Below, piece after piece: positions 1 to 8,113 of a DNA stretch of 64,000 nucleotides. Numbering within the stretch: position 1 is the first letter of the stretch; the number at the start of each line of letters is the position of its first letter. Both the position numbers and the translations under genes were made by a program. The DNA lies in the NCBI RefSeq assembly GCF_000717655.1, contig NZ_JNZY01000001.1:62001-126000 (forward strand), given 5' to 3'. Below the pieces are notes generated by a model that did not search any database, was not told the origin of the DNA, and worked only from the letters and a program-made list of their open reading frames with translations. The stretch comes from Streptomyces katrae (GTDB lineage Bacteria > Actinomycetota > Actinomycetes > Streptomycetales > Streptomycetaceae).

Positions 1-687
1 GTTGCTGAGCGCCAGCCCGAAGTCGGCGAAGTGGACGAGCTCGCCGTCGGTCAGGACGTTGTGGAAGTGGGCGTCGAAGTGGACCAGCCCGCGCGAGCTC
101 ATGAACTCCGCCCCGCTCAGCAGGGCCCGGTCCGCCCAGTCGTACGCGGGGTGCCCCGCCAGCCAGGTGCCGAGCCGGTGCGGCACGTGCTCCACGAAGA
201 GCACCAGGCTGTACGCAGCGCGCCCGATGGCCTCCAGCCGCCGTCGGACGGCGTCCGACCCCTCCCACCGGGCGACGGCCGCGTCGATGCCGTCACCCCC
301 GGGCGGGGAGTCGGGCAGCACCCGCCAGTGGTACATCAGCGGAAACCCCCCGTCCGCGCCCTCGATCACCCAGCCGGTGGTCATGGTGTGCACGGCCAGC
401 TCCCGCCAGGCCCCGAACCCGGCCGAGCCGACCCCGTACTGGTAGTGCAGCGGCAGTTCGAAGAGGTTCGCGGTGGACCGTACGTTGCGTGGCAGCAACT
501 CGACGTCGGTCAGCGGCACGCGCTTGACGAAGACCCGCGTCCCGTCGAGGTCCAACTCGGCGGACCGGCCGCCGGTACCGGACCCGAGGGGCGTCGCGGC
601 GGCCGTCAGCGCGCGGAGCCGGTGGTCGCTCAGCAGGGACAGGCGGGTGGAGACGGCGGCGTACGCCGTGAGTCGCTCTCGGTACAT
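1..687 (-). CDS. Kinase-fold phosphotransferase-like protein (partial, C-terminus off the window)
   Basis: The first 229 codons of a minus-strand gene run off the left edge. The visible end carries the signature of the protein kinase / aminoglycoside phosphotransferase fold: RGLVHFDAHFHNVL, which resembles the catalytic loop (HxDxxxxN), followed by HFADFG, which resembles the metal-binding DFG. These features suggest ATP-dependent phosphotransfer, but the substrate (protein, sugar or drug) cannot be told. ATG at 687 is chosen because the reading frame before it is not gene-like. The next gene lies 420 bases away on the other strand, so there is no operon partner in view. Confidence 0.7.
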   Translation of the reverse strand, partial: MYRERLTAYAAVSTRLSLLSDHRLRALTAAATPLGSGTGGRSAELDLDGTRVFVKRVPLTDVELLPRNVRSTANLFELPLHYQYGVGSAGFGAWRELAVHTMTTGWVIEGADGGFPLMYHWRVLPDSPPGGDGIDAAVARWEGSDAVRRRLEAIGRAAYSLVLFVEHVPHRLGTWLAGHPAYDWADRALLSGAEFMSSRGLVHFDAHFHNVLTDGELVHFADFGLALSN

Positions 688-1108
688 CCGGGCGACGCTA
701 CCGGCGGGCACGTCACACCTCGGTCACCTTCGCCGCAGCCCCGATCGCCGCGCACGTCAGGACGGCCGCGACGACATGACGCCGTAGACCATCGGTACGT
801 CGAGGCCGCCCGCCCGCATCCCCCTCGTCCATGCGGCCCAGCATTTCAAAGGTCGCCGCGCCGCCGACGGCGAATCACGGGATCGGCGGCGCAGCGGCCT
901 CCGGGGAGCGCGCCGCCCGAGTTGGGTGAACTGTGCTCCGGATGCGTGGACTTGGAGTGCGAGTGCCTCGTCAGGGGGTAATGGTCGCGCCGGGCGGGAC
1001 CGGTGTCGGCGCGCCGGGCCGTACGCCTGCGGCGGTGCCCGGATGGCGGGGCGACGGGGCGGGTGGCAGCCTGGAGGGGCGGGGGCGTGAAAGGGGAGGT
1101 GGACCTCC
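688..1108. other. Intergenic region without recognisable gene
   Basis: This gap separates two divergent genes, so it should hold both promoters. Open frames crossing it are low-complexity GC-rich readings without a family match. The only clear signal is a strong ribosome binding site (GGAGGT, near 1096) for the downstream CAP protein. Confidence 0.4.
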
Positions 1109-1723
1109 TTGAGCAGGCACGTTTCACTCATCTCGAGAACTGCACGGACCCTGGCCGTGGCCGGAATCCTGTCGGCCGGGCTCGTACCCGTCTCGGCGGC
1201 GCCGGCGACGGCGGTCACGTGTGACGCCGCGGCCGCTGCCCGGGCCCCGACCAGCAGCAACGACAGCGCCGCGCGGAACGCGGTGATCTGCCTCATCAAT
1301 GCCCAGCGCACGCAGCGGGGCCTCCCGGCCCTCACCGTGAACCAGGCCCTGACGAACGCGGCGCAGCAGCACTCGGCGGCGGCCGTGCAGCTGAAGTGGT
1401 GGGGCCCCGGCAAGGATTCCCACACCAACCCGCAGACCGGTTCGACACCGGGGACGCGGATCAAGGCCGCGGGCTACTGCCCGAACCCCAGGTCGTGGGG
1501 CTACGCCGAGATCACGTACACCGGCTGGGGCGGCTCGGGGACCCCGAACGCCGCGGTCAACTGGTGGGTGAACGTGAGCACGTACGGCCACCGGCAGATC
1601 GTCCTCGACCCGTCGATGCGGGAGATCGGCGCCTGGGCCCAACCGGGCGCGGCGGACCGCGCCGGAGCCGGCGCGAGCCAGGCCGGCACCTACGTCGTGA
1701 CGTTCGGCCGCTGCCAGCAGTGA
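1109..1723 (+). CDS. Secreted CAP/SCP-domain protein
   Basis: A 204-residue protein with an N-terminal signal peptide (hydrophobic LAVAGILSAGLVPVSAAPAT, cleavage after about residue 35) and one CAP (SCP/PR-1) domain from about residue 50. CAP features visible are the start CLINAQRTQRGL, the HSAAAVQLKWW helix and the later GYAEITYTGW and WWVN..HR segments. CAP proteins are extracellular and of mostly unknown biochemical role. Four cysteines suggest disulfides. The start is TTG, chosen because GGAGGT sits about 7 bases upstream and places the signal peptide correctly. It is probably monocistronic: a hairpin at 1741-1771 follows and the next gene is convergent. Confidence 0.85.
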   Translation: MSRHVSLISRTARTLAVAGILSAGLVPVSAAPATAVTCDAAAAARAPTSSNDSAARNAVICLINAQRTQRGLPALTVNQALTNAAQQHSAAAVQLKWWGPGKDSHTNPQTGSTPGTRIKAAGYCPNPRSWGYAEITYTGWGGSGTPNAAVNWWVNVSTYGHRQIVLDPSMREIGAWAQPGAADRAGAGASQAGTYVVTFGRCQQ

Positions 1724-1740
1724 CAGAGGGCCCCTTACAT

Positions 1741-1771
1741 CGTCCCGGCGGGGCGCGCGGCCCCCGGGACG
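1741..1771. terminator. Hairpin between convergent genes
   Basis: An imperfect GC-rich inverted repeat (CGTCCCGG... / ...CCGGGACG) lies 17 bases after the CAP gene stop and before the convergent gene end at 1822. It could terminate transcription from both sides. There is no T-tract. Confidence 0.45.
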
Positions 1772-1821
1772 GTGACGGGCTCCCCGGACGACGCCCGCAT
1801 CACCGACCCGGCCGTCACCCG

Positions 1822-2397
1822 TCAGATACTGAGGGAACGGGCGTAGTTGATCTGGTTCATCACCCACGGGAACGTTCCCGCGTCGACCGCCGGGATCATC
1901 GTGGAGTGGTGGCGGCCGCCGCTCGTGACGGTGACCTGGATGTAGCCGGTGGTGGTCTTCTCCTTCATCAGGAGGAAGAGCAGACCCAGCAGGCAGAACA
2001 GGAAGAAGACGATCGCGAGCACGACCGCGTGCGTCGGGATCTTCGTCTCGGTGCGGGAGAAGTCCGAGGCGTTCCACATCGCGCCCTTGAGCGGCATCGC
2101 GCCCGAGGGGGTGATGATCTGGTCCCCGGCGATGGTGATGTCGCCGAGCGCCAGACCGGATCCGCCGGCGCCCTGCGGGGCGGCCGGGTAGGCCGGGGGC
2201 TGCATCGGCGGCTGCGCCTGGGCGGGGATGCCCGCGCCGCCGACGGTCGGCTGGTAGCCCGGTGCGGGCGGAGTGGCCTGCGGGTAGCCGTAGCCGGCGC
2301 TCCCGGGGGCCGCCGGGTAGGGCTGCGGATAGCCGTAACTGGCATTCCCGGGAGCCCCGTTGTCGTTGGCGTACGGATTCGGCTGCTGGTCGCTCAT
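1822..2397 (-). CDS. Membrane protein with Pro/Tyr/Gly-rich N-terminus
   Basis: 191 residues of unknown function. Residues 1-85 are a low-complexity, probably disordered Pro/Gly/Tyr/Ala segment typical of actinobacterial membrane proteins. A globular stretch (LALGDITIAGDQIITPSGAMP) leads to a single transmembrane helix near residues 128-148 (VVLAIVFFLFCLLGLLFLLM). The C-terminal 40 residues (GYIQVTVTSGGRHHSTMIPA) look like a small beta-rich domain that would lie on the other side of the membrane. The N-terminus (MSDQQPNPYAND) is typical of such proteins and supports ATG at 2397. No enzyme motif is visible. Confidence 0.8.
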   Translation of the reverse strand: MSDQQPNPYANDNGAPGNASYGYPQPYPAAPGSAGYGYPQATPPAPGYQPTVGGAGIPAQAQPPMQPPAYPAAPQGAGGSGLALGDITIAGDQIITPSGAMPLKGAMWNASDFSRTETKIPTHAVVLAIVFFLFCLLGLLFLLMKEKTTTGYIQVTVTSGGRHHSTMIPAVDAGTFPWVMNQINYARSLSI

Positions 2398-2439
2398 GCG
2401 CTCGATCTTTCCACAGCCGCCCCCGCTCCCATACCCCGA

Positions 2440-2698
2440 TCCTCAGGCCCGTCAGCTCCTCGCCGATCGTGACGCCCTTGGCGGGCCCGTCGGGGACGGT
2501 GACGGAAGTGCCGTATCCGACGGTGTTCTTGGTGGCGTACGTGCCCTTCTCCGGGTCCGGGGCGCTGAACACGGTCACCGTGCCCTCGTCGTCGAAGTCG
2601 TCGAAGTCGTCGATGACGACGCAGACGGGGATGCCGGCCTGGGCGTACCACCGCTGCTTGCGGATGGGGTCCCGACCGTACTGCCATCGGCCCGGCAT
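2440..2698 (-). pseudogene. Uma2-family (PD-(D/E)XK nuclease-like) remnant
   Basis: Reading the minus strand from 2698, the sequence gives IRKQRWYAQAGIPVCVVIDD, then TVTVFSAPDPEKGTY and SVTVPDGPAKGVTIGEELTG. This matches the C-terminal half of Uma2-family proteins, which are abundant and often decayed in Streptomyces. The N-terminal half with the first catalytic residues is missing: its place is taken by the sdhB terminator. No stop closes the frame before it runs antisense through the next gene. A 9-base unit (GTCGTCGAA) is iterated near 2588-2614 and encodes repeated Asp-Asp-Phe. It is judged a non-functional fragment. Confidence 0.55.
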
Positions 2699-2758
2699 GC
2701 CGGTCCGATGAAAGCTTCATCCGGCCCGATCTCCGCCCGTACGAGTGAACACGGCGAA

Positions 2759-2793
2759 GGCCCCGCCCCCGGAGTGGATCCGGGGGCGGGGCC
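2759..2793 (-). terminator. Terminator of the sdhCDAB operon
   Basis: Perfect 14-bp stem (arms 2759-2772 and 2780-2793, GC-only in the outer part) with a 7-base loop, about 32 bases beyond the sdhB stop on the minus strand. There is no long T-run, as is common in Streptomyces. Confidence 0.75.
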
Positions 2794-2824
2794 CAGTCGG
2801 CCGCAGCGTCAGCCGCGTCGAAGA

Positions 2825-3592
2825 TCAGAAGCGGCGCGTGATCAGGGCGCGCTTGACCTCCTGGATCGCCTTCGTGACCTCGATGCCGCGCGGGCAGGCA
2901 TCGGTGCAGTTGAACGTCGTGCGGCAGCGCCACACACCGTCCTTGTCGTTCAGGATCTCCAGGCGCTGCTCGCCGGCCTCGTCACGCGAGTCGAAGATGA
3001 AGCGGTGCGCGTTGACGATCGCCGCCGGGCCGAAGTACTGCCCGTCGTTCCAGAACACCGGGCACGACGAGGTGCACGCGGCGCACAGGATGCACTTGGT
3101 GGTGTCGTCGAACCGCTCGCGGTCCTCGGCGGACTGCAGACGCTCACGCGTCGGCTCGTTGCCCTTGGTGACGAGGAACGGCATGACGTCGCGGTACGCC
3201 TGGAAGAAGGGGTCCATGTCGACGACGAGGTCCTTCATCACCGTGAGGCCCTTGATGGCCTCGACGGTGATCGGCTTCTCCGGGTTGATGTCCTTGATCA
3301 GCGTCTTGCAGGCGAGCCTGTTCTTGCCGTTGATCCGCATCGCGTCGGAGCCGCAGATGCCGTGCGCGCACGACCGGCGGAAGGTCAGCGTGCCGTCGAG
3401 GTCCCACTTGATCTTGTGGAGACCGTCGAGCACGCGCTCCTTCGGGTCGATCTCGATCTGGAAGTCCTGCCACTGCGCCTCGTCCGAGATCTCGGGGTTG
3501 AAGCGGCGGATCCGGAACGTGACCGTGATGTACGGGGAGGCCGCAGCCGCCTCTTCCATCTTGTCCGTCTTGGACAGGGTCGGGGTAGCCAT
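2825..3592 (-). CDS. sdhB: Succinate dehydrogenase iron-sulfur subunit SdhB
   Basis: 255 residues. This subunit carries electrons from the flavoprotein to the membrane quinone site of complex II. Three cysteine clusters are visible: RRSCAHGICGSDAM...RLAC for the [2Fe-2S] centre (residues about 70-95), CILCAACTSSCP for the [4Fe-4S] centre (about 160), and CRTTFNCTDACPRGI for the [3Fe-4S] centre (about 215). The ATG overlaps the sdhA stop by one base (TGATG), showing translational coupling. It is the last gene of the sdhC-D-A-B operon and is followed by a strong hairpin. Length and motifs are normal for the family. Confidence 0.97.
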   Translation of the reverse strand: MATPTLSKTDKMEEAAAASPYITVTFRIRRFNPEISDEAQWQDFQIEIDPKERVLDGLHKIKWDLDGTLTFRRSCAHGICGSDAMRINGKNRLACKTLIKDINPEKPITVEAIKGLTVMKDLVVDMDPFFQAYRDVMPFLVTKGNEPTRERLQSAEDRERFDDTTKCILCAACTSSCPVFWNDGQYFGPAAIVNAHRFIFDSRDEAGEQRLEILNDKDGVWRCRTTFNCTDACPRGIEVTKAIQEVKRALITRRF

Positions 3593-5346
3593 CAGTACTT
3601 ACGCTCCATCGGCTGGTAGCGGGTCGTGACGACCGGCTTGTAGTCGAGCCGGACCGAGTCCGAGCCATCGGCTCCGACCTCGCGGTACGCCATGGTGTGG
3701 CGCATGAAGTTGACGTCGTCGCGGTTCGGGTAGTCCTCGCGGTAGTGACCGCCGCGGGACTCCTTGCGCGCCAGCGCGGACACGGCCATGACCTCGGCCA
3801 GGTCGAGCAGGTTGCCCAGCTCGATGGCCTCCAGCAGGTCCGTGTTGAAGCGCTTGCCCTTGTCCTGGACGGACACGTTCTTGTAGCGCTCGCGCAGCTC
3901 CGCGATCTTCTCGACCGCGGTCTTGATGGTCTGCTCCGTACGGAACACCATCACGCAGGCGTCCATCGTCTCCTGGAGCTCCAGGCGCAGGTCGGCGACC
4001 CGCTCCTTGCCCGTGGAGTTGCGCAGGCGCTCGACCAGGTCGATGACCTGCTGCGCCGGGTTCTCGGGGAGCTCGACGTAGTCGTTCTCCTGCGAGTACT
4101 GCGCCGCGGCGATACCGGAGCGCTTGCCGAACACGTTGATGTCCAGCAGCGAGTTGGTGCCGAGGCGGTTGGCGCCGTGCACGGAGACACAGGCGACCTC
4201 GCCGGCCGCGTACAGGCCCGGGACGACGGTGGTGTTGTCCGCCAGGACCTCACCCTTGACGTTCGTCGGGATGCCGCCCATGGCGTAGTGCGCGGTGGGC
4301 TGGATCGGGATCGGGTCCGTATACGGCTCGATGCCCAGGTACGTACGCGCGAACTCGGTGATGTCCGGGAGCTTCGCGTCGAGCTGCTCCGGCGGCAGGT
4401 GCGTCAGGTCCAGGTACACGTGGTCGCCGGCCGGACCGCAGCCGCGGCCCTCACGGATCTCCGTGTAGATGGAGCGCGAGACGACGTCACGGGACGCGAG
4501 GTCCTTCATGACCGGCGCGTACTTCTCCATGAAGCGCTCGCCGTCCTTGTTGCGGAGGATGCCGCCCTCACCGCGGGCGCCCTCCGTCAGCAGGATGCCC
4601 ATGCGCCAGATGCCCGTCGGGTGGAACTGGAAGAACTCCATGTCCTCGAGCGGCAGGCCGCGGCGGTAGCAGGCCGCCTGGCCGTCACCCGTGAGGGTGT
4701 GCGCGTTGGAGGTCACCTTGAAGAACTTGCCGGTGCCGCCGGAGGCGTAGATGACGGCCTTCGCCTGGAACACGTGGATCTCGCCGGTGGCGAGCTCGTA
4801 CGCGACCACACCGGCCGACTTCTTGACGCCGTCTTCCTCGACGATCAGCTGGTCCAGGACGTAGAACTCGTTGAAGAACTCCACGCCCTCCTTGACGCAG
4901 TTCTGGTACAGCGTCTGGAGGATCATGTGGCCGGTGCGGTCCGCGGCGTAGCAGGACCGGCGGACCGGGGCCTCGCCGTGGTTGCGCGAGTGGCCGCCGA
5001 AGCGGCGCTGGTCGATGGTGCCGTCCGGGGTGCGGTTGAACGGCAGGCCCATCTTCTCCAGGTCGAGGACCGCGTCGATGGCCTCCTTCGCCAGGATCTC
5101 GGCGGCGTCCTGGTCGACCAGGTAGTCACCGCCCTTGACCGTGTCGAAGGTGTGCCACTCCCAGTTGTCCTCTTCCACGTTCGCCAGCGCGGCGGCCATG
5201 CCGCCCTGCGCGGCACCCGTGTGGGAGCGGGTGGGGTAGAGCTTCGTCAGCACCGCGGTGCGGCTGCGCTTCGTCGATTCGATGGCGGCGCGCATGCCGG
5301 CGCCACCTGCGCCGACGATGACGGTGTCGTACTTGTGGATCTTCAT
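3592..5346 (-). CDS. sdhA: Succinate dehydrogenase flavoprotein subunit SdhA
   Basis: 584 residues. Catalyses succinate to fumarate oxidation in the TCA cycle with covalently bound FAD. Visible features are the N-terminal Rossmann motif (VIVGAGGAGMRAAIE, residues 8-22), the flavin-linking histidine in TRSHTGAAQGGM, the catalytic region FGGHSRNHGEAPVRR, and the C-terminal HGANRLGTNSLLD substrate and FAD segment. The frame extends farther upstream, but ATG at 5346 (MKIHKYDTVIVGAGG) begins just before the FAD-binding fold and follows sdhD by 23 bases, so it is the chosen start. The 3' end overlaps sdhB by one base. Confidence 0.97.
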   Translation of the reverse strand: MKIHKYDTVIVGAGGAGMRAAIESTKRSRTAVLTKLYPTRSHTGAAQGGMAAALANVEEDNWEWHTFDTVKGGDYLVDQDAAEILAKEAIDAVLDLEKMGLPFNRTPDGTIDQRRFGGHSRNHGEAPVRRSCYAADRTGHMILQTLYQNCVKEGVEFFNEFYVLDQLIVEEDGVKKSAGVVAYELATGEIHVFQAKAVIYASGGTGKFFKVTSNAHTLTGDGQAACYRRGLPLEDMEFFQFHPTGIWRMGILLTEGARGEGGILRNKDGERFMEKYAPVMKDLASRDVVSRSIYTEIREGRGCGPAGDHVYLDLTHLPPEQLDAKLPDITEFARTYLGIEPYTDPIPIQPTAHYAMGGIPTNVKGEVLADNTTVVPGLYAAGEVACVSVHGANRLGTNSLLDINVFGKRSGIAAAQYSQENDYVELPENPAQQVIDLVERLRNSTGKERVADLRLELQETMDACVMVFRTEQTIKTAVEKIAELRERYKNVSVQDKGKRFNTDLLEAIELGNLLDLAEVMAVSALARKESRGGHYREDYPNRDDVNFMRHTMAYREVGADGSDSVRLDYKPVVTTRYQPMERKY

Positions 5347-5369
5347 TGGATTCGCCTCAGCCCCGTTGC

Positions 5370-5867
5370 CTAGCGGATGTTCGGGTCGAAGGTGAAGATC
5401 ACCAGCGTGCCCAGAAGGATGGTGAACACCGTGGCGGTGTAGAGCAGGCCCTTCAGCCACAGCCGCGTGCCCGCGCGCTCCGCGTAGTCGTTGATGACGG
5501 TACGCAGGCCGTTGGCGCCGTGCAGCATGGCGAGCCACAGCATCAGCAGGTCCCAGACCTGCCAGAACGGGGACGCCCAGCGGCCGGCCACGAAGGCGAA
5601 GCCGACCTTGGAGACGCCGCCGTCCAGCACCAGCTGGATGACGAGGTGGCCGATGACCAGGACGACGAGGACGATGCCCGAGAGGCGCATGAAGAGCCAC
5701 GCGGCCATCTCGAAGTTGCCGCGGGTCGAGCGCGGGGTCTTGCCCGTGCGCTTGCGCGGGGCCTCGATGTACGGCGCCGGGTTGTCGACGTCGTAGAGGC
5801 TCACGCCCTCCACGTCGCCGATGGCCTGGGCGGAAGAAGCGTCAGAAACCGTGTTGTTCGAAGACAT
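5370..5867 (-). CDS. sdhD: Succinate dehydrogenase membrane anchor SdhD
   Basis: 165 residues. Hydrophobic anchor of complex II with three transmembrane helices (near residues 57-82, 100-120 and 137-160). The AMLHGANGLR segment after helix 2 resembles the quinone or heme-facing region of these anchors. A GTG at 5879 overlapping the sdhC stop would add four residues, but a GGGAAG-like binding site is well placed only for ATG at 5867, which is used here. It sits between sdhC and sdhA in the operon. Confidence 0.9.
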   Translation of the reverse strand: MSSNNTVSDASSAQAIGDVEGVSLYDVDNPAPYIEAPRKRTGKTPRSTRGNFEMAAWLFMRLSGIVLVVLVIGHLVIQLVLDGGVSKVGFAFVAGRWASPFWQVWDLLMLWLAMLHGANGLRTVINDYAERAGTRLWLKGLLYTATVFTILLGTLVIFTFDPNIR

Positions 5868-5875
5868 GGCGCGTG

Positions 5876-6256
5876 TCACTTCCCGAACAGTTCAGCAGCT
5901 GCGTGACCGAGGACGGGGTACAGGGCCCCGCCCATCAGGATGATCCAGACGATCATCACGCCCCAGAGCATCTGCTTCTGGAGACGGGGGCCCTTGGACC
6001 AGAAGTCCACGGCGATCACACGGAGACCGTTGAGCGCGTGGAAGAGGATGGCGGCCACGAGGCCGTACTCCATCAGCGCGACGATCGGAGTCTTGTAGGT
6101 AGCCACGACATCGTCGTACGCCTCGGGGGAGACGCGGACGAGAGCGGTGTCGAGGACGTGTACGAACAGGAAGAAGAAGATGAGGACGCCGGTGACTCGA
6201 TGAGCCACCCAGGACCACATTCCTTCCCGGCCGCGGTACAACGTTCCAGCCGGCAC
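5876..6256 (-). CDS. sdhC: Succinate dehydrogenase cytochrome b556 subunit SdhC
   Basis: 126 residues, first gene of the operon. Three transmembrane helices and the family pattern W..HR.TGV (SWVAHRVTGVLIFFFLFVHV) near the N-terminus; HALNGLR in the middle probably supplies the heme ligand region. With SdhD it anchors the SdhAB catalytic unit and provides the quinone site. The start is GTG, supported by GGAGGG about 8 bases upstream. The operon promoter should lie between here and 6390. Confidence 0.93.
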   Translation of the reverse strand: MPAGTLYRGREGMWSWVAHRVTGVLIFFFLFVHVLDTALVRVSPEAYDDVVATYKTPIVALMEYGLVAAILFHALNGLRVIAVDFWSKGPRLQKQMLWGVMIVWIILMGGALYPVLGHAAAELFGK

Positions 6257-6389
6257 GGAAAACCCTCCGGAAGCGGGGCGGGGGCCAGCCGGCTTCTTTG
6301 TCGGTCGGGCCCGGCCGGGTACGGTCCTCCGGCCCCGGACATCGTAGCGACGCTTTGTCGGTTCCCTCGCGCCGGGTCCATCGGTGTGA

Positions 6390-7013
6390 TCAAACAGGCA
6401 CGGACGGACTATCCCACAGGGGCGAATAGCCGGAATCCGCGGCGGAAACCCCGTCCGGCGAGGTCAGCCAATGGGTCAGGTCGGCGAGCCGGACCTGGGC
6501 GAGGCGGCGCAGCTCGTCCGCCGAGATCGACCGCTCCTCGTCCGCCTCGAGCTCCATACGGCGCCGGACCGCGGTCAGGAGCTGGTCCGCCTGCTCCTCC
6601 GGCGGGTGGCCGTCCAGGCAGATCACGAAGGCGTGGCCGAACTTGCGCTCGTACTCCGCATGGGCCGCGTCGAGCGCCAGGAGCGCGGCGTAGGGGGCCC
6701 CGTGGTCCAGCTCCACCGGGAACTCCGAGGCCAGTGCCTCGCTCAGGTCCGCCTGGGAGAGGTCGTACGAGGCCTCGTCGGCGGCGGCCAGCAGCGCACC
6801 GGGATCCGGATAGGGGCGGTGCGCCGCCACCCGCTGGGCCCAGCGCCGGCTCCCGCAGCAGTGCAGCAGGACGGCCTCGGCGGCCTCGGGGGAGAGGGTG
6901 TTGAACCGCGCCAGCCCGGAGCCGTGCGAAGGATCGGAGCTGCCGCGGGCCTGTGCCGGAAGGTGGCTGGACAGCGGGGGGCTCCTCGGGGCGTAGCGCG
7001 GGTGTACCGCCAC
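6390..7013 (-). CDS. OHCU decarboxylase-like protein (UraD family) lacking the usual HPDL motif
   Basis: 207 residues. From about residue 35 it follows the 2-oxo-4-hydroxy-4-carboxy-5-ureidoimidazoline decarboxylase fold, which acts in the last step of urate to allantoin conversion: LSPEAAEAVLLHCCGSRRW, an Asn/Asp-Ala-Ala-His-Glu-like region DAAHAEYERKFGHAFVICL, and the C-terminal RRLAQVRLADL. The canonical catalytic HPDLAG segment is not present: that stretch reads SEALASEFPVELDHGAP. It may have a different activity. GTG at 7013 is the only reasonable start, but no clear ribosome binding site precedes it, so the first 30 residues are uncertain. No other purine-ring degradation gene is nearby. 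Confidence 0.65.
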   Translation of the reverse strand: MAVHPRYAPRSPPLSSHLPAQARGSSDPSHGSGLARFNTLSPEAAEAVLLHCCGSRRWAQRVAAHRPYPDPGALLAAADEASYDLSQADLSEALASEFPVELDHGAPYAALLALDAAHAEYERKFGHAFVICLDGHPPEEQADQLLTAVRRRMELEADEERSISADELRRLAQVRLADLTHWLTSPDGVSAADSGYSPLWDSPSVPV

Positions 7014-7330
7014 GCTAGCGACGCCGAACCGGGTGTGTCGTACCCATCCGAGGTTTTCACCCGGAAGTGAGCCGAAAGGATGACGTGATGACGGGCGGCG
7101 CGCCGGAAAGCCGGGAGCGCAGGAAGGGGTGGAGGGGGAGGAGGAAGACGACCGAGGCCGCCACCCCCCACAGGAGAGGCCCCGGTCGCCGTCCGTACGG
7201 GCTCGTGCGACAAGCCCGTATCCCTGTCAGCGCCGCGAGTGCGTTTTGTGTCACACCCCGCTTCGCGCACGATTGGTTGCTCCCCGTACACCACGTGGAC
7301 GAAGGTACTTGAAAGCCGTAACGTGCTGAT
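7014..7330. other. Divergent promoter region
   Basis: 317 bases between the divergent OHCU-like gene and the sigma factor gene. A CCACGTGG palindrome sits at 7291-7298, about 33 bases before the sigma factor start. No gene or RNA structure was recognised. Confidence 0.3.
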
Positions 7331-8113
7331 TTGCGCCACACGTACAAGACAGTGAACGGGTTGGGGACTTTGCTGGGGGACGACGCGGAGCTGACCGCCG
7401 CGGTGCTCGCGGCACAGGGCGGCGACGAGAGCGGGTTCCGTACTGTGTACCGCGCCGTGCACCCACGCCTGCTCGGATACGTACGCACGCTCGTCGGGGA
7501 CGCCGACGCGGAGGACGTGACCTCCGAGGCCTGGCTGCAGATCGCCCGCGACCTCGACTCCTTCACCGGCGACGCCGACCGCTTCCGCGGCTGGGCCGCC
7601 CGGATCGGCCGCAACCGGGCCCTCGACCACATCCGCATGCGCGGGCGCCGCCCCGCCATCGGTGGCGACGAGACCGAACTGACGGGCCGCGCCGCCGACA
7701 GCGACACCGCCGGCGAGGCGATGGAGGCCCTGTCGACCGGCCGGACCATGGCGCTGATCGCACAGCTTCCGCAGGACCAGGCCGAGGCCGTGGTGCTCCG
7801 CGTCGTCGTCGGCCTGGACGCCAAGAGCGCGGCCGAGACCCTGGGCAAGCGGCCCGGAGCGGTACGCACCGCAGCCCATCGGGGCCTGAAGAAACTGGCC
7901 GAGCTGCTCGGCCAGGAGGACGGCTTCGGGCCGGACCTGGATCCGGGCTCGGATCCGGCGGGGCCGGTCGGCCATAATGCCGAGGGCCAGGCGCGGGACG
8001 GCAGGGGCGGGAGGGATCTCGACGCCGTGCCCGCTCAGCGTGGCCGGGGCGGTGGCCTCGTAGAGCAAACCGGTGTGACGCATTCACGTTGGCGGACGCA
8101 GAAGGACATGTGA
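7331..8113 (+). CDS. ECF-type RNA polymerase sigma factor
   Basis: About 260 residues. Region 2 is clear (AFRTVYRAVHPRLLGY-like start, then AEDVTSEAWLQIARDL and FRGWAARIGRNRALDHIRMR), and region 4 follows (LIAQLPQDQAEAVVLRVVVG, then the helix-turn-helix AETLGKRPGAVRTAAHRGLK). The C-terminal 60 residues are low complexity and end in QKDM. It should direct RNA polymerase to a small stress or development regulon. TTG at 7331 gives the longest product. GTG at 7352 or a later TTG is equally possible since none has a strong binding site. Its stop overlaps the next ATG (TGATG), implying that the downstream membrane protein is a co-expressed regulator. Confidence 0.85.
   Translation: MRHTYKTVNGLGTLLGDDAELTAAVLAAQGGDESGFRTVYRAVHPRLLGYVRTLVGDADAEDVTSEAWLQIARDLDSFTGDADRFRGWAARIGRNRALDHIRMRGRRPAIGGDETELTGRAADSDTAGEAMEALSTGRTMALIAQLPQDQAEAVVLRVVVGLDAKSAAETLGKRPGAVRTAAHRGLKKLAELLGQEDGFGPDLDPGSDPAGPVGHNAEGQARDGRGGRDLDAVPAQRGRGGGLVEQTGVTHSRWRTQKDM

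Noticed and set aside
846..1127. Small minus-strand gene upstream of the CAP protein
   Set aside because: Arg/Pro/Ser-rich low-complexity reading without binding site or family match.
3697..5373. A 558-codon open frame antisense to sdhA
   Set aside because: Low-complexity Val/Asp/Leu/Arg-rich composition typical of antisense reading of GC-rich coding DNA.
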